The notes under the pieces: generated by a model
Databases searched by the model: none
What the model was told of the DNA's origin: nothing
The model's input: the letters and a program-made list of their open reading frames with translations, nothing else
Shown here: in pieces, positions 22,406 through 31,286 of the stretch
Numbering within the stretch: position 1 is the first letter of the stretch
Layout of the letters: each line of letters starts with the position of its first letter
Program-made: the position numbers and the translations under genes
DNA from: Candidatus Hydrogenedentota bacterium
GTDB lineage: Bacteria > Hydrogenedentota > Hydrogenedentia > Hydrogenedentales > SLHB01
Direction: 5' to 3'
DNA: 64,000 nt
NCBI GenBank assembly: GCA_029552745.1
Contig: JAKPDK010000158.1
Span: 1 to 64,000 of the forward strand

Positions 22406-22902
22406 ATCTGGCAGACTGGGAAATCGCTCTGCTGCAAGCGTTGGAAAAGCCGCTGCCGTTGGTCTCCAAACCCTTTGAGGAGGTGGCTCGACAAATCGGC
22501 ATTCCTGAAGATGTCGTGTTGGAACGGATTCGTTCTTGGCTGGCTCAGGGAACCCTTCGCCGTTTTGGAGCACGGGTCGCCCACAACCGCATAGGATACA
22601 CAGCAAATGGTATGAGTGTATGGAACGTGCCGGATGAGCAACGGGATCAAGTAGGACAGGTAATTGCGGCATTTCCTGAAGTCAGCCATTGCTATGCGAG
22701 GCCACGCGCTACGGACTGGCCCTACAACGTCTTCGCAATGATTCATGGCGCCCGTAAAGAAGACGTCTTGGATGTTGCCCAAAAAATCGCCCAAAAGATA
22801 AAGGTGACGGACTATCAAGTCCTCTTTACTGTTCGAGAATTAAAGAAAACGACACCGCAGATATTTTCCAATAGTTCCTATGCGGGAGGCTTTTCATTAT
22901 GA
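22402..22902 (+). CDS. ahbB: Siroheme decarboxylase, AhbB subunit (Lrp/AsnC-like), 166 aa
   Basis: Second subunit of siroheme decarboxylase. The N-terminal HTH-like part (PFEEVARQIGIPEDVVLERI) is followed by LRRFGARVAHNRIGYTANGM and the block FPEVSHCYARP...DWPYNVFAMIHG, characteristic of AhbB; these His and Tyr residues are near the substrate site in the family. It overlaps ahbA by 4 bp and ahbD by 4 bp, so all three are likely translated together. Confidence 0.87.
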   Translation: MNLADWEIALLQALEKPLPLVSKPFEEVARQIGIPEDVVLERIRSWLAQGTLRRFGARVAHNRIGYTANGMSVWNVPDEQRDQVGQVIAAFPEVSHCYARPRATDWPYNVFAMIHGARKEDVLDVAQKIAQKIKVTDYQVLFTVRELKKTTPQIFSNSSYAGGFSL

Positions 22903-23972
22903 CCCCAAACCCCGCAGCCCCGTCATCGCCTTATGTCCCACGACTTATTGCTTGGGAACTCACGCGAACTTGCACCTTGCATTGCCGTCACTGCCGCGCA
23001 GCCGCTCGAAATGTGCCTTACGACGAAGAACTGTCATTCGACGAAATTGTTCGCGTTTTAGATAACATAGCCACAAAATTCAAACCCATTATGATCCTGA
23101 CGGGCGGCGAACCCTTGCTGCGTGCAGATATCTTGGACATTATTCGACATGTGCGCGCCTGCGGATGTCGTCCCGTTCTCGCCACATGCGGGGTACCCCT
23201 TACTCCAAAATATGCCCAAGATATCAAGGACGCCGGCGTCGAACGTATCAGTATAAGCATTGACGGACCCGACGCCGCCACGCACGACGATTTCCGCGGC
23301 ATGCCCGGTGCATTCGATGCGACCATGCGGGGAATTCACGCAGCACGTACCGCTGATCTCCCCTTTCAAGTGAACACCACCGTGACAAGGCGAAATGTGG
23401 CACATCTCGAGCGCATTCTCCAACTTGCCATTGATGTGGGCGCCGCCGCATTCCACCCTTTCTTGCTGGTGCCCACGGGCCGCGGTAAGGAACTCGAAGC
23501 GGAAACGCTCCGTGCCGAAGAGTACGAGCAAGTACTTCAGCGTATTTACGAACTTCGCTCCCAAACCCCCATACCGTTTAAGCCTACCTGCGCCCCTCAT
23601 TATTATCGGATATTTAGACAAAATGAAGCGGCGGCAGGCCGAGAAGTGACGGTGGAAACCCATGGTTTGGACGCCATGACAAAAGGTTGTATGGGCGGCA
23701 ATAGTTTTGCTTTTATCAGCCACGTGGGCAAAGTGCAAATCTGCGGATTTCTCGACGTGGAAGCAGGCAACTTACGAAAAGAGAATTACGACTTCGTGCA
23801 TATATGGCAGGAGTCGCCGCTCTTCCTGGAACTGCGCGATTACCGCAACTACAAAGGGGATTGCGGCAGATGCGACTATCGCAGGTGGTGCGGCGGATGT
23901 CGCGCACGCGCCTACGCCATCGCAGGGGACTATCTTGAAGAAGAGCCGTTCTGCGCGTACCATCCTGATTGA
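22899..23972 (+). CDS. ahbD: Radical SAM heme synthase AhbD, 357 aa
   Basis: Oxidatively decarboxylates the two propionates of Fe-coproporphyrin III to the vinyls of heme b, last step of the Ahb pathway. The radical SAM cysteines are Cys25, Cys29 and Cys32 in CTLHCRHC, and LTGGEPLLR follows. The C-terminal region has a second Cys cluster (CMGGNSFAF, KVQICGFLD, CGRCDYRRWCGGCRARAY), as expected for the SPASM-like auxiliary cluster of AhbD. ATGA overlap with ahbB. Related radical SAM/SPASM proteins exist, so context carries part of the assignment. Confidence 0.88.
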   Translation: MTPNPAAPSSPYVPRLIAWELTRTCTLHCRHCRAAARNVPYDEELSFDEIVRVLDNIATKFKPIMILTGGEPLLRADILDIIRHVRACGCRPVLATCGVPLTPKYAQDIKDAGVERISISIDGPDAATHDDFRGMPGAFDATMRGIHAARTADLPFQVNTTVTRRNVAHLERILQLAIDVGAAAFHPFLLVPTGRGKELEAETLRAEEYEQVLQRIYELRSQTPIPFKPTCAPHYYRIFRQNEAAAGREVTVETHGLDAMTKGCMGGNSFAFISHVGKVQICGFLDVEAGNLRKENYDFVHIWQESPLFLELRDYRNYKGDCGRCDYRRWCGGCRARAYAIAGDYLEEEPFCAYHPD

Positions 23973-24020
23973 CAGGCATGAAGCGCCGCATAACAGGGGA
24001 ACGTCAAGAGAAGAAATACG

Positions 24021-24869
24021 ATGCATAATGTGGTGACCATTCTGGCTTGGGTTGGCTGTGCCGGCTATGTGGTTGCAGCGGGTTACGCCTTATACTTTCT
24101 CCGCACGGGCAGGCAATCCCTTTTGCGACCCACTGCGCTGGGCCTCTTCACGGGAGGTTTCAGCCTATTAGGAGCCCTAGTACTGCGTGGATTCATTTCT
24201 CACCGGCTACCTCTCACTGGCGCGCGAGATGCCCTGTCCCTTCTTATCATTCTAGCGACAGCCGCTGCTTTACCGGTGGCGCGACGACCCCGTGCCGCCT
24301 CTCTTCTCTGTTTTCATGCTCCCCTGCTCGCACTATTAAGCCTGATTACTATATTTCTGACAAGCGACACCCTCGCCACCCCCGCTCACCAACTTCGCAG
24401 TATGCCGTTGATCCTCCACGTAGGGGTTGCGTTTCTCGCCTATGCGTTCTTTCTCTCCGGCGGTCTGACAAGCGCCGCCTATGTGATACAAGCCCGACGC
24501 ATAAAAAGCCATAGCGAGGCAGGGTTTTTCCAATATCTTCCCTCTTTGGAGGAGCTTGACCAGAGCCTTTGGTCCTCCATAACCAAAGGTTATGTGCTGT
24601 TTACCGCGACACTTTTCATCGGATGGGCGTGGGCGTGGGCTGAACGCAACTTACTGGGTGACAAATGGTACTTGGCGCCAAAAGTTCTCCTTTCTCTGGT
24701 CATGGTTCTATTTTACGCAGTGTGTTTTCATGCTCGCCGCCGCGGCTGGTTGCGAGGACCCCAATTGGCATACTGGGTCCTTATGGGCTTCTGTCTCTTT
24801 TTCGGACTATATTTAGTCCTAGAATTGACCGGGCTGCGCACCTACTATTTTTGGGGGAACGCTCAATGA
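24021..24869 (+). CDS. hemX: HemX/CcsA-family integral membrane protein, 282 aa
   Basis: Polytopic protein with about eight hydrophobic segments, of the cytochrome c assembly (CcsA/CcmF/HemX) superfamily. MPLILHVGVAFLAYAFFLSGG is a recognisable helix with a conserved His, and the tail LVLELTGLRTYYFWG is typical. In many bacteria a hemX-like gene sits directly before hemA and affects GluTR level or heme handling. Here its stop overlaps the hemA start (ATGA). It could instead belong to a cytochrome c maturation system II; no ccs1 partner is seen. Confidence 0.78.
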   Translation: MHNVVTILAWVGCAGYVVAAGYALYFLRTGRQSLLRPTALGLFTGGFSLLGALVLRGFISHRLPLTGARDALSLLIILATAAALPVARRPRAASLLCFHAPLLALLSLITIFLTSDTLATPAHQLRSMPLILHVGVAFLAYAFFLSGGLTSAAYVIQARRIKSHSEAGFFQYLPSLEELDQSLWSSITKGYVLFTATLFIGWAWAWAERNLLGDKWYLAPKVLLSLVMVLFYAVCFHARRRGWLRGPQLAYWVLMGFCLFFGLYLVLELTGLRTYYFWGNAQ

Positions 24870-26137
24870 GCCTGGTCGTCTTGGGACTTAGTCACCATAC
24901 TTGCCCGGTGGAGATCCGAGAACGGCTCGCATTTCCCCCAGAGACCTTGCCCGTTGCACTGGCGCGACTTCGCAAGTACATCGACGAGGGCGGTTTTGTC
25001 ATTCTCAGCACCTGCAACCGGGTGGAAATCTACGCCCATCATCCGGGAGCATCTGCAAGTTCCCTTGTTGATATCCTCAAAAAATTCTTGAGCGATTGGC
25101 ACCAACTGTCTGAGGACGTCTTTGCCGATGGTTTGTATTCCTACGAGGAAATCGAAGCCGCAGGACATCTGTTTCGCGTCGCCGCCGGCGTAGATAGTCT
25201 CGTGGTAGGCGAAACTCAAATATTAGGGCAGGTCCATGATGCGTACCTCGCCGCCCAAACACAGCAAACCACGGACAAAATCATCCATGCCTTATTCCAG
25301 CGCGCCTTTTCAACGGCAAAAACGGTGCGATCCGAAAGCGGGATCGGTACAGGCAAAGTGTCGATCAGTTCAGTCGCCGTAGATCTTGCTGCCGCAATTT
25401 TTCGAGATTTTGAGAAAACCACGGTGCTTGTGATAGGCGGGGGGGAAACCGCAGAACTTACCTTGAGAAGCCTTTGTGAAAAAGGGGCAAGGCGAATTCT
25501 CATCGTGAACCGCAGCCAGGAAACCGGCGAAAACCTGGCAGTCAAGTACAAAGGCACCGCTCACCCGTGGCAGGAACTCTCCAATGCAATCGCGGGTGCT
25601 GATATCGTGATCAGTTCAACCGCGGCGCCTGAGTACATTTTGCGAGTTCCGGACATGGATCCGGTGCTACGCCTCAGAAAAGGACGCCCGATTTTCTTCA
25701 TCGATATAGCAGTGCCGCGAGATATCGACCCGCGGGTCGCCGAGCTCCCCGATGTGTACCTCTATAATATGGATGATTTACAACATGTCGTCGAACGAAA
25801 CATGGAGGCAAGACGGCGCGAACTCACCCGCTGCATCGAAACCATCGATAAGAATGCCCAGCAGTTCATCGCTTGGATGGCGAGCTTGGCGGCAGAACCT
25901 ACCATCCGCTCCATGGCAGACGAACTTCACCAAATCCGCGAACAGGAACTAGATAAAACCTTGCATGTTTTGAGTAATCTTTCCGAAGCCGAGAAACAAG
26001 AGGTCCGATATCTGTCGGAACGCATCGTAAATCGCATCTTGCAACGCCCGATGCGAGAAATTAAACAGGAAATCGGACATCACGACCCTCATACCGTGCT
26101 TCACCTCGTGAAACGAATGTTCGGATTGGGAGAGTGA
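24866..26137 (+). CDS. hemA: Glutamyl-tRNA reductase, 423 aa
   Basis: NADPH-dependent reduction of glutamyl-tRNA to glutamate-1-semialdehyde, the committed step of C5 tetrapyrrole synthesis. The catalytic cysteine is Cys50 in VILSTCNRVEIYAH. GVDSLVVGETQILGQV is the substrate-pocket signature, and the NADPH domain (VLVIGGGETAELTLRSL) and a C-terminal dimerisation helix follow. The frame stays open far upstream inside hemX; the ATG at 24866 is chosen because MSLVVLGLSHHTCPVE is the family N-terminus. It provides precursor for the adjacent Ahb enzymes. Confidence 0.97.
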   Translation: MSLVVLGLSHHTCPVEIRERLAFPPETLPVALARLRKYIDEGGFVILSTCNRVEIYAHHPGASASSLVDILKKFLSDWHQLSEDVFADGLYSYEEIEAAGHLFRVAAGVDSLVVGETQILGQVHDAYLAAQTQQTTDKIIHALFQRAFSTAKTVRSESGIGTGKVSISSVAVDLAAAIFRDFEKTTVLVIGGGETAELTLRSLCEKGARRILIVNRSQETGENLAVKYKGTAHPWQELSNAIAGADIVISSTAAPEYILRVPDMDPVLRLRKGRPIFFIDIAVPRDIDPRVAELPDVYLYNMDDLQHVVERNMEARRRELTRCIETIDKNAQQFIAWMASLAAEPTIRSMADELHQIREQELDKTLHVLSNLSEAEKQEVRYLSERIVNRILQRPMREIKQEIGHHDPHTVLHLVKRMFGLGE

Positions 26138-26274
26138 AACAGCTCTTTTTGCAAAAATTCTTCAGACAGGCTCATATCCGGTATTTGGGGCTCAAGTTGA
26201 CACCAAAACAAGACGTCCGTAAACTCGAATAATCTACGAACATTGAAGCACCATAGAACGAAAGGAAAGAACTT

Positions 26275-26715
26275 ATGAAAAGGACAACTTGGATGCTCGC
26301 ATGGACGATACTACCCGTTTTGGTTCTTGCTGCGATGGGCTGTTCCACCACCCCAAAAGGACCGTCAGACGAAGAAATGATTCGTGGGACGCTCAGTCAA
26401 TTGAAGACGGGGCTTGAATCAGGCAACATAGACCAAATCATGTCGATCTTTTCTGAACAGTTCCGTGATCCAGACATGGGAGACAAAGCACGGTTACGGC
26501 GGGAAATACAAAGTTATTACGCCGATGGCGACCTGAAAAATGCTAAGGTTTCCCTCGAAACCGTCACCTTGACAAAAGCTGACCCCAAAACATACAACGT
26601 GGACGGCATAAAACTGCAGGCGAATTTCGGCAGCGGGACGCTTGGCTTCACCATGACCAAAGAGGCTGATGGCGCTTGGCGCGCTGTGCGGCTTCGGTTT
26701 GCCGAAAGCTACTAA
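26275..26715 (+). CDS. Small predicted lipoprotein, 146 aa
   Basis: A basic start (MKRTTW), a hydrophobic segment and a lipobox ending LAAMGC (Cys23) predict a lipoprotein anchored after signal peptidase II cleavage. The mature part (TLSQLKTGLESGNIDQIMSIFSEQF, then GAWRAVRLRFAES) resembles the SnoaL/NTF2-like fold in pattern, which is only a suggestion. AAGGAAAG precedes the ATG. It stands alone after hemA and before a hairpin. No specific function is recognised. Confidence 0.75.
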   Translation: MKRTTWMLAWTILPVLVLAAMGCSTTPKGPSDEEMIRGTLSQLKTGLESGNIDQIMSIFSEQFRDPDMGDKARLRREIQSYYADGDLKNAKVSLETVTLTKADPKTYNVDGIKLQANFGSGTLGFTMTKEADGAWRAVRLRFAESY

Positions 26716-26746
26716 AACATTCTCTTACTAATCGTAACCAAATGAA

Positions 26747-26781
26747 TAGGCGTCGGCCACAACACAATCGACCGACGCCTA
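26747..26781. terminator. Hairpin terminator between convergent lipoprotein and rpsA genes
   Basis: TAGGCGTCGG (26747-26756) pairs with CCGACGCCTA (26772-26781) around a 15-nt loop. It sits between two convergent stops (26715 and 26801) and is flanked by A/T-rich sequence, so it could serve both directions. Confidence 0.65.
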
Positions 26782-26800
26782 CGAAAACTAAAGCGAACGC

Positions 26801-28684
26801 TCACTCACCACTACCCTGAACGGGCTCGGTGTTTTCCGAAGTCTCGGGTTTCTCGCCGGATTGTTCAGACGGAGAAGGTTCCGTGACATCCTGAGCAAAC
26901 TCCTGCATCAGGCGGTTTGCTGCCGCGGCAATGTCCGTGCCTTCTTGCAGCAGCGATTTCGGGAGCGCATCACCCAGTACATCGCCAATACTCACCTGAG
27001 CAGAACCGCTCATCGAATATCCCGCTTCCGCTTCTTTTTCTTTGTCTCTAATGTACTCCCGCACGCTCAGTCCGATTTTTCGCTCGTTCTGGTCAACGGA
27101 AACAACCTTTGCCATCACCTTATCGCCGACGGAAAACACATCTTCGGGCTTTTGTACTCGTTCGACACTGAGCTCACTGATATGAATCAGACCTTCGACA
27201 TCATTGTTCAGTTTTGCGAAAGCCCCGAACGGCACAAGTTTCGTGATCTCCACCTCGACATGGGAACCTATCGGCGTCGCCGAAACAACCTTCAACCACG
27301 GATCTTCTTCGAGTTGCTTCAAACCGACGCTGATCTTTTCATTTTCCGGATCGATGCTGAGAACACAAACCTCGATTTCCTGACCTTTTGTCAACACCTC
27401 ATTCGGATGGGAGATCTTTTTCGTCCACGACAAATCGCTCACATGCAACAGCGCGTCGATACCTTCCTCAATCTCCACAAACGCACCGTACTCCGTCATA
27501 TTTCGGACAATCCCCTTAATGCGGGAACCGACGGGATACCTCACGGCTAACTCACGCCATGGATTGGGACGCGTCTGTTTAAGACCCAGAGCAATTTTCT
27601 CTCCTTCGGGATCTACGTTGAGTACCATGACGTCAATTTCATCGTCCAATGACAACAGCTCGCTGGGATGCCGCACGCGTCGCGTCCAGCTCATCTCGCT
27701 GACGTGCACCATCCCTTCGATACCGTCTTCGAGCTGAACAAACGCGCCGTACTCGGTCATACTCACCACACGTCCCCGCACGACCGAACCGACGGGATAA
27801 CGGTCCACGGCGGTCTTCCAGGGATTGGGTACCTTTTGTTTCAGACCGAGACTTATTCGTTCCGTTTGGGGATCAAAACTCAACACCATCACTTCGATTC
27901 GTTGACCTACTTGCACCACTTGGGAAGGATGTTTGACACGTCCCCACGACATGTCCGTCACGTGCAACAGACCGTCAATACCACCTACGTCAACAAACGC
28001 GCCAAAGTCTGTAATATTCTTTACTTCGCCGGAAATGATTTGGCCCACAGCAATAGTGGACATCAAGCGGCTTTTGTCATCAGCGCGTTGCTCTTCAAGC
28101 AGTTTCCGCCTGCTCACCACAACGTTGCGGCGACGTTTTGACAGCTTAATAATCTTGACATCCATTTCCTGTCCGATATATCGGTCAAGATCGCTCGTGG
28201 GACGCCACGTAAGTTGACTTGCCGGCATAAAAGCGTCAACTCCGATATCCACTTTGAGACCGCCCTTGACGCGCCGCACAATCCTGCCACGGATCACTCC
28301 GTCCTCTTCGTAGACCCGCTGCACCTGCGTCCAATTCTTGATTTTGTCCGCCTTTATCTTGGACAAAACCGGCATGCCGTTTTCATCTTCCGGCTCATCG
28401 ATGAAAACATCAAACTCTTGACCCACTTGAATTTCTTCGGGATTGGGGAATTCGGTAATACTGATCGCTCCCTCGCTCTTATAGCCGATGTCGACCAACA
28501 CCACCTCATCGCCGATTTCAACCACACGTCCCCGCACTACTTCCCCTTCTTTGAAGCACTGCATCGTCTGATCGTAAAGTGCCTGCAGTTCTTCCGGCGT
28601 CATATCAGGGACGTCTTCCGTGGAGCGTTCTAGCGCCGACGGGAAAGACGCAGGCTCCACATAATCGTTTCGTTGCGCTACCAT
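26801..28684 (-). CDS. rpsA: 30S ribosomal protein S1, 627 aa
   Basis: RNA-binding protein that recruits mRNA to the 30S subunit. Six S1 (OB-fold) repeats can be followed, with the repeated pattern GxVxxxTxYGAFVxLxxGIEGxxHVSxxSW best seen in the middle four; the first two are more divergent as usual. The acidic, low-complexity C-terminal tail is variable. The start is preceded by GAAGGAGG, but about 15 bp away, longer than ideal; no other start is visible. A good promoter lies upstream at 28748-28777. Confidence 0.97.
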   Translation of the reverse strand: MVAQRNDYVEPASFPSALERSTEDVPDMTPEELQALYDQTMQCFKEGEVVRGRVVEIGDEVVLVDIGYKSEGAISITEFPNPEEIQVGQEFDVFIDEPEDENGMPVLSKIKADKIKNWTQVQRVYEEDGVIRGRIVRRVKGGLKVDIGVDAFMPASQLTWRPTSDLDRYIGQEMDVKIIKLSKRRRNVVVSRRKLLEEQRADDKSRLMSTIAVGQIISGEVKNITDFGAFVDVGGIDGLLHVTDMSWGRVKHPSQVVQVGQRIEVMVLSFDPQTERISLGLKQKVPNPWKTAVDRYPVGSVVRGRVVSMTEYGAFVQLEDGIEGMVHVSEMSWTRRVRHPSELLSLDDEIDVMVLNVDPEGEKIALGLKQTRPNPWRELAVRYPVGSRIKGIVRNMTEYGAFVEIEEGIDALLHVSDLSWTKKISHPNEVLTKGQEIEVCVLSIDPENEKISVGLKQLEEDPWLKVVSATPIGSHVEVEITKLVPFGAFAKLNNDVEGLIHISELSVERVQKPEDVFSVGDKVMAKVVSVDQNERKIGLSVREYIRDKEKEAEAGYSMSGSAQVSIGDVLGDALPKSLLQEGTDIAAAANRLMQEFAQDVTEPSPSEQSGEKPETSENTEPVQGSGE

Positions 28685-28747
28685 AACTTAGTTTGTTAAC
28701 CTCCTTCAGGGAATTTACCCGCCTTTGGCCAATACGGGCAAGGTGGT

Positions 28748-28777
28748 ATGATACCAAACAATCTTGGAATGCGTCAA
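28748..28777 (-). promoter_or_regulatory. Candidate σ70 promoter of rpsA
   Basis: On the minus strand TTGACG (28772-28777) and TATCAT (28748-28753) are separated by 18 bp, matching the consensus at five of six positions in each box. It is 64 bp before the rpsA start. Confidence 0.6.
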
Positions 28778-28809
28778 TTTTTCAACAAGAACTAAAAAGG
28801 CGCTAAAAA

Positions 28810-31281
28810 ATGCAGAAAATAATTGTGACGTCGACATGCACCTGCCTACTATTTTACGCTATCATTTGTCCTCAAGTCTCTGGCGATTCTCTAAATATTT
28901 CCACGCAACAACAAGACGTTCCACAACAAAACGTGGAGACGAAAGGAACTTTCATGACTCCATCAACCGATAAGAACAACAACCCAATCAGAACCTCTAA
29001 GTGGTTGCTTTGGTACACCCGCCCTGCAGAAAAATGGACAGAAGCTTTGCCCGTAGGAAACGGACGCATGGGCGCTATGGTTTTTGGTGGGATAGCCCAA
29101 GAACGCATCCAACTCAATGAAGAAACCGTTTGGGATGGCTATGCAAGAGACACGACAAGCCCGGATGCCTTGGCGGCACTTCCTGAAGTCCGACGCCTTC
29201 TGTTTGAGGGCAAAAACAAAGAGGCAGAAGAACTTGCGAAAAAGACCTTGGTGGGACGCCCAGGGAAAATTCACTCTTACCAATCTTTGGGTGATCTGAA
29301 TATTTCCTTTCCCGAAACGCAAGAAGTCAAGGGCTACCGCCGTTCCCTCGACATCGAACAAGGCATCGCGGCTAGCCACTTCACAGCGGACGGGACCACG
29401 ATTCATAGGGAAGTATTTGCCTCCGTTCCAGACCAAGTCATCGTGGTACACCTGTCTGCCGACAACCCCGGTAAAATCTCCTTACGCGCAAACCTCTCTC
29501 GTGTCCAGGATGCCGAGAGCCTCTGCCTGGAAGACAATCGCCTGGTACTACGCGGACAGATCCAACGACCGCGGGAAGATACCGGCGAAAATGCCGGCCT
29601 CAAGTTCGAGTGCCACGCCCTCCCCGTGTGTCTCGGCGGGAAAATAGCACGCCAAGATACCTCGGTGGTTATCCAAAACGCGGATCAAGTCTATTTTATT
29701 ATCGCGGCAGCAACAACCTACCGCGGTAAAGATCCAGAGGTTCTTTGTCGCACCTGGATCGAGCACGCCGCAAAAAGCTACGAAGAACTGCGGGCTAATC
29801 ATGTCGCAGACCACCAAAAGTTATTTAATCGCGTTGATTTGTGCTTGGGCAACGGACCGACAGACCTTCCAACCGATGAACGCCTCGCACGAGTCGCACA
29901 GGGGGCAGAAGACCCCGAATTAGTCACGCTCTACTTCCAATATGGACGCTATTTGCTGATGGGCTGTTCCCGCCCGGGATGTTTGCCCGCAAACCTTCAA
30001 GGCATTTGGAACGAGCACATGGAAGCACCTTGGCAAAGCGATTACCACACAAACATCAACCTCCAAATGAACTACTGGCCCGCAGAGGTCACAAACCTCT
30101 CCGAGTGCCATCTCCCATTAATAGACTTCATGGAGTCACTCGTGCCTTCTGGAGAACGCACCGCAAAGGTACATTACGGCGCCCGCGGATGGGTAGTGCA
30201 CCACATCACCGACATCTTCGGATTTACGACCCCCCACGATAGTGTCTTGGGCATTTGGCCCATGGGCGCTGCTTGGCTTTGTTGGCATCCCTATGAACAT
30301 TATCTATACACCGGCGACGTGGAATTTTTAAGAAACCGCGCGTATCCCCTGATGAAAGGCGCGGCGCTGTTTCTGTTGGATTTCCTTGTCGAAGACTCTC
30401 AAGGAAGGCTGGTGACTTGCCCCTCCCATTCTCCGGAGAATACGTTCATAAAACCAGATGGTACACATTCCATGTTCACGTACGGTGCTACCATGGACTT
30501 GATGATCACCCATAACCTCTTCTCGAACTGTATTGAGGCTTCTCGAATACTAAATACAGACGAAGATTTTCGCCAACAACTCGAGTCTGCCCTCAAACGA
30601 CTCGCCCCCCTTCAGATTAGCCCCAAAACGGGAAGATTACAGGAATGGATAGAAGATTACGATGAGGCGGAACCAGGTCACCGGCACATGTCACATCTCT
30701 TTGGCCTTCATCCGGGTTGCCAGATCAGTCTGAGAGATACTCCAGAGCTCGCCGCTGCAGCACGCAAATCGTTGGAATATCGGCTGGCTCATGGCGGCGG
30801 CCATACCGGTTGGAGTCGAGCCTGGATCATTAATTTTTGGGCCAGATTCGAAGAACCCGAAAAGGCATACGAGAACCTCCAGGCACTTCTGGCGAAATCT
30901 ACGTTGCCGAATCTCTTCGATGACCATCCCCCGTTCCAAATTGACGGCAACTTCGGCGGTACCGCAGGAATAGCAGAAATGTTGCTTCAGAGTCACACCG
31001 GCTCGATTCATCTCCTGCCCGCTTTGCCCAAGGCATGGAACACCGGCTATTTCCGAGGCCTTCGCGCGCGTGGGGGTTATACGATCGGCTTGGCATGGAA
31101 AGACGGCAACGTCACATCCGGAGTAATTAAGGCAACACAAAATGGGATTTGTCGGATTCGTTGCAAGACCCCGATACGCATCACATGCGCCGGCAAATAC
31201 TTGTCCCCCAGGCAAATCGAATCCGACCTTCTGGAATTTGATGCTACCAAAGGTACGGTGTACGAAATAATTGGCATGTAG
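28810..31281 (+). CDS. Glycoside hydrolase family 95 alpha-L-fucosidase (secreted), 823 aa
   Basis: Inverting 1,2-alpha-L-fucosidase family. An N-terminal hydrophobic stretch (about residues 4-24) looks like a signal peptide, so it likely acts outside the cytoplasm. The core begins at LLWYTRPAEKWTEALPVGNG, the GH95 N-terminal signature. Conserved barrel motifs are NLQGIWNE, NLQMNYWPAEVTN, CPSHSPENTF (near residue 540), HRHMSHLFGLHPG and FQIDGNFGGTAGIAEML (near 710). Full length, no breaks. Family members also include galactosidases, so substrate is not certain. Its stop is 5 bp from that of the convergent M14 gene. Confidence 0.93.
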   Translation: MQKIIVTSTCTCLLFYAIICPQVSGDSLNISTQQQDVPQQNVETKGTFMTPSTDKNNNPIRTSKWLLWYTRPAEKWTEALPVGNGRMGAMVFGGIAQERIQLNEETVWDGYARDTTSPDALAALPEVRRLLFEGKNKEAEELAKKTLVGRPGKIHSYQSLGDLNISFPETQEVKGYRRSLDIEQGIAASHFTADGTTIHREVFASVPDQVIVVHLSADNPGKISLRANLSRVQDAESLCLEDNRLVLRGQIQRPREDTGENAGLKFECHALPVCLGGKIARQDTSVVIQNADQVYFIIAAATTYRGKDPEVLCRTWIEHAAKSYEELRANHVADHQKLFNRVDLCLGNGPTDLPTDERLARVAQGAEDPELVTLYFQYGRYLLMGCSRPGCLPANLQGIWNEHMEAPWQSDYHTNINLQMNYWPAEVTNLSECHLPLIDFMESLVPSGERTAKVHYGARGWVVHHITDIFGFTTPHDSVLGIWPMGAAWLCWHPYEHYLYTGDVEFLRNRAYPLMKGAALFLLDFLVEDSQGRLVTCPSHSPENTFIKPDGTHSMFTYGATMDLMITHNLFSNCIEASRILNTDEDFRQQLESALKRLAPLQISPKTGRLQEWIEDYDEAEPGHRHMSHLFGLHPGCQISLRDTPELAAAARKSLEYRLAHGGGHTGWSRAWIINFWARFEEPEKAYENLQALLAKSTLPNLFDDHPPFQIDGNFGGTAGIAEMLLQSHTGSIHLLPALPKAWNTGYFRGLRARGGYTIGLAWKDGNVTSGVIKATQNGICRIRCKTPIRITCAGKYLSPRQIESDLLEFDATKGTVYEIIGM

Positions 31282-31286
31282 GCAAC

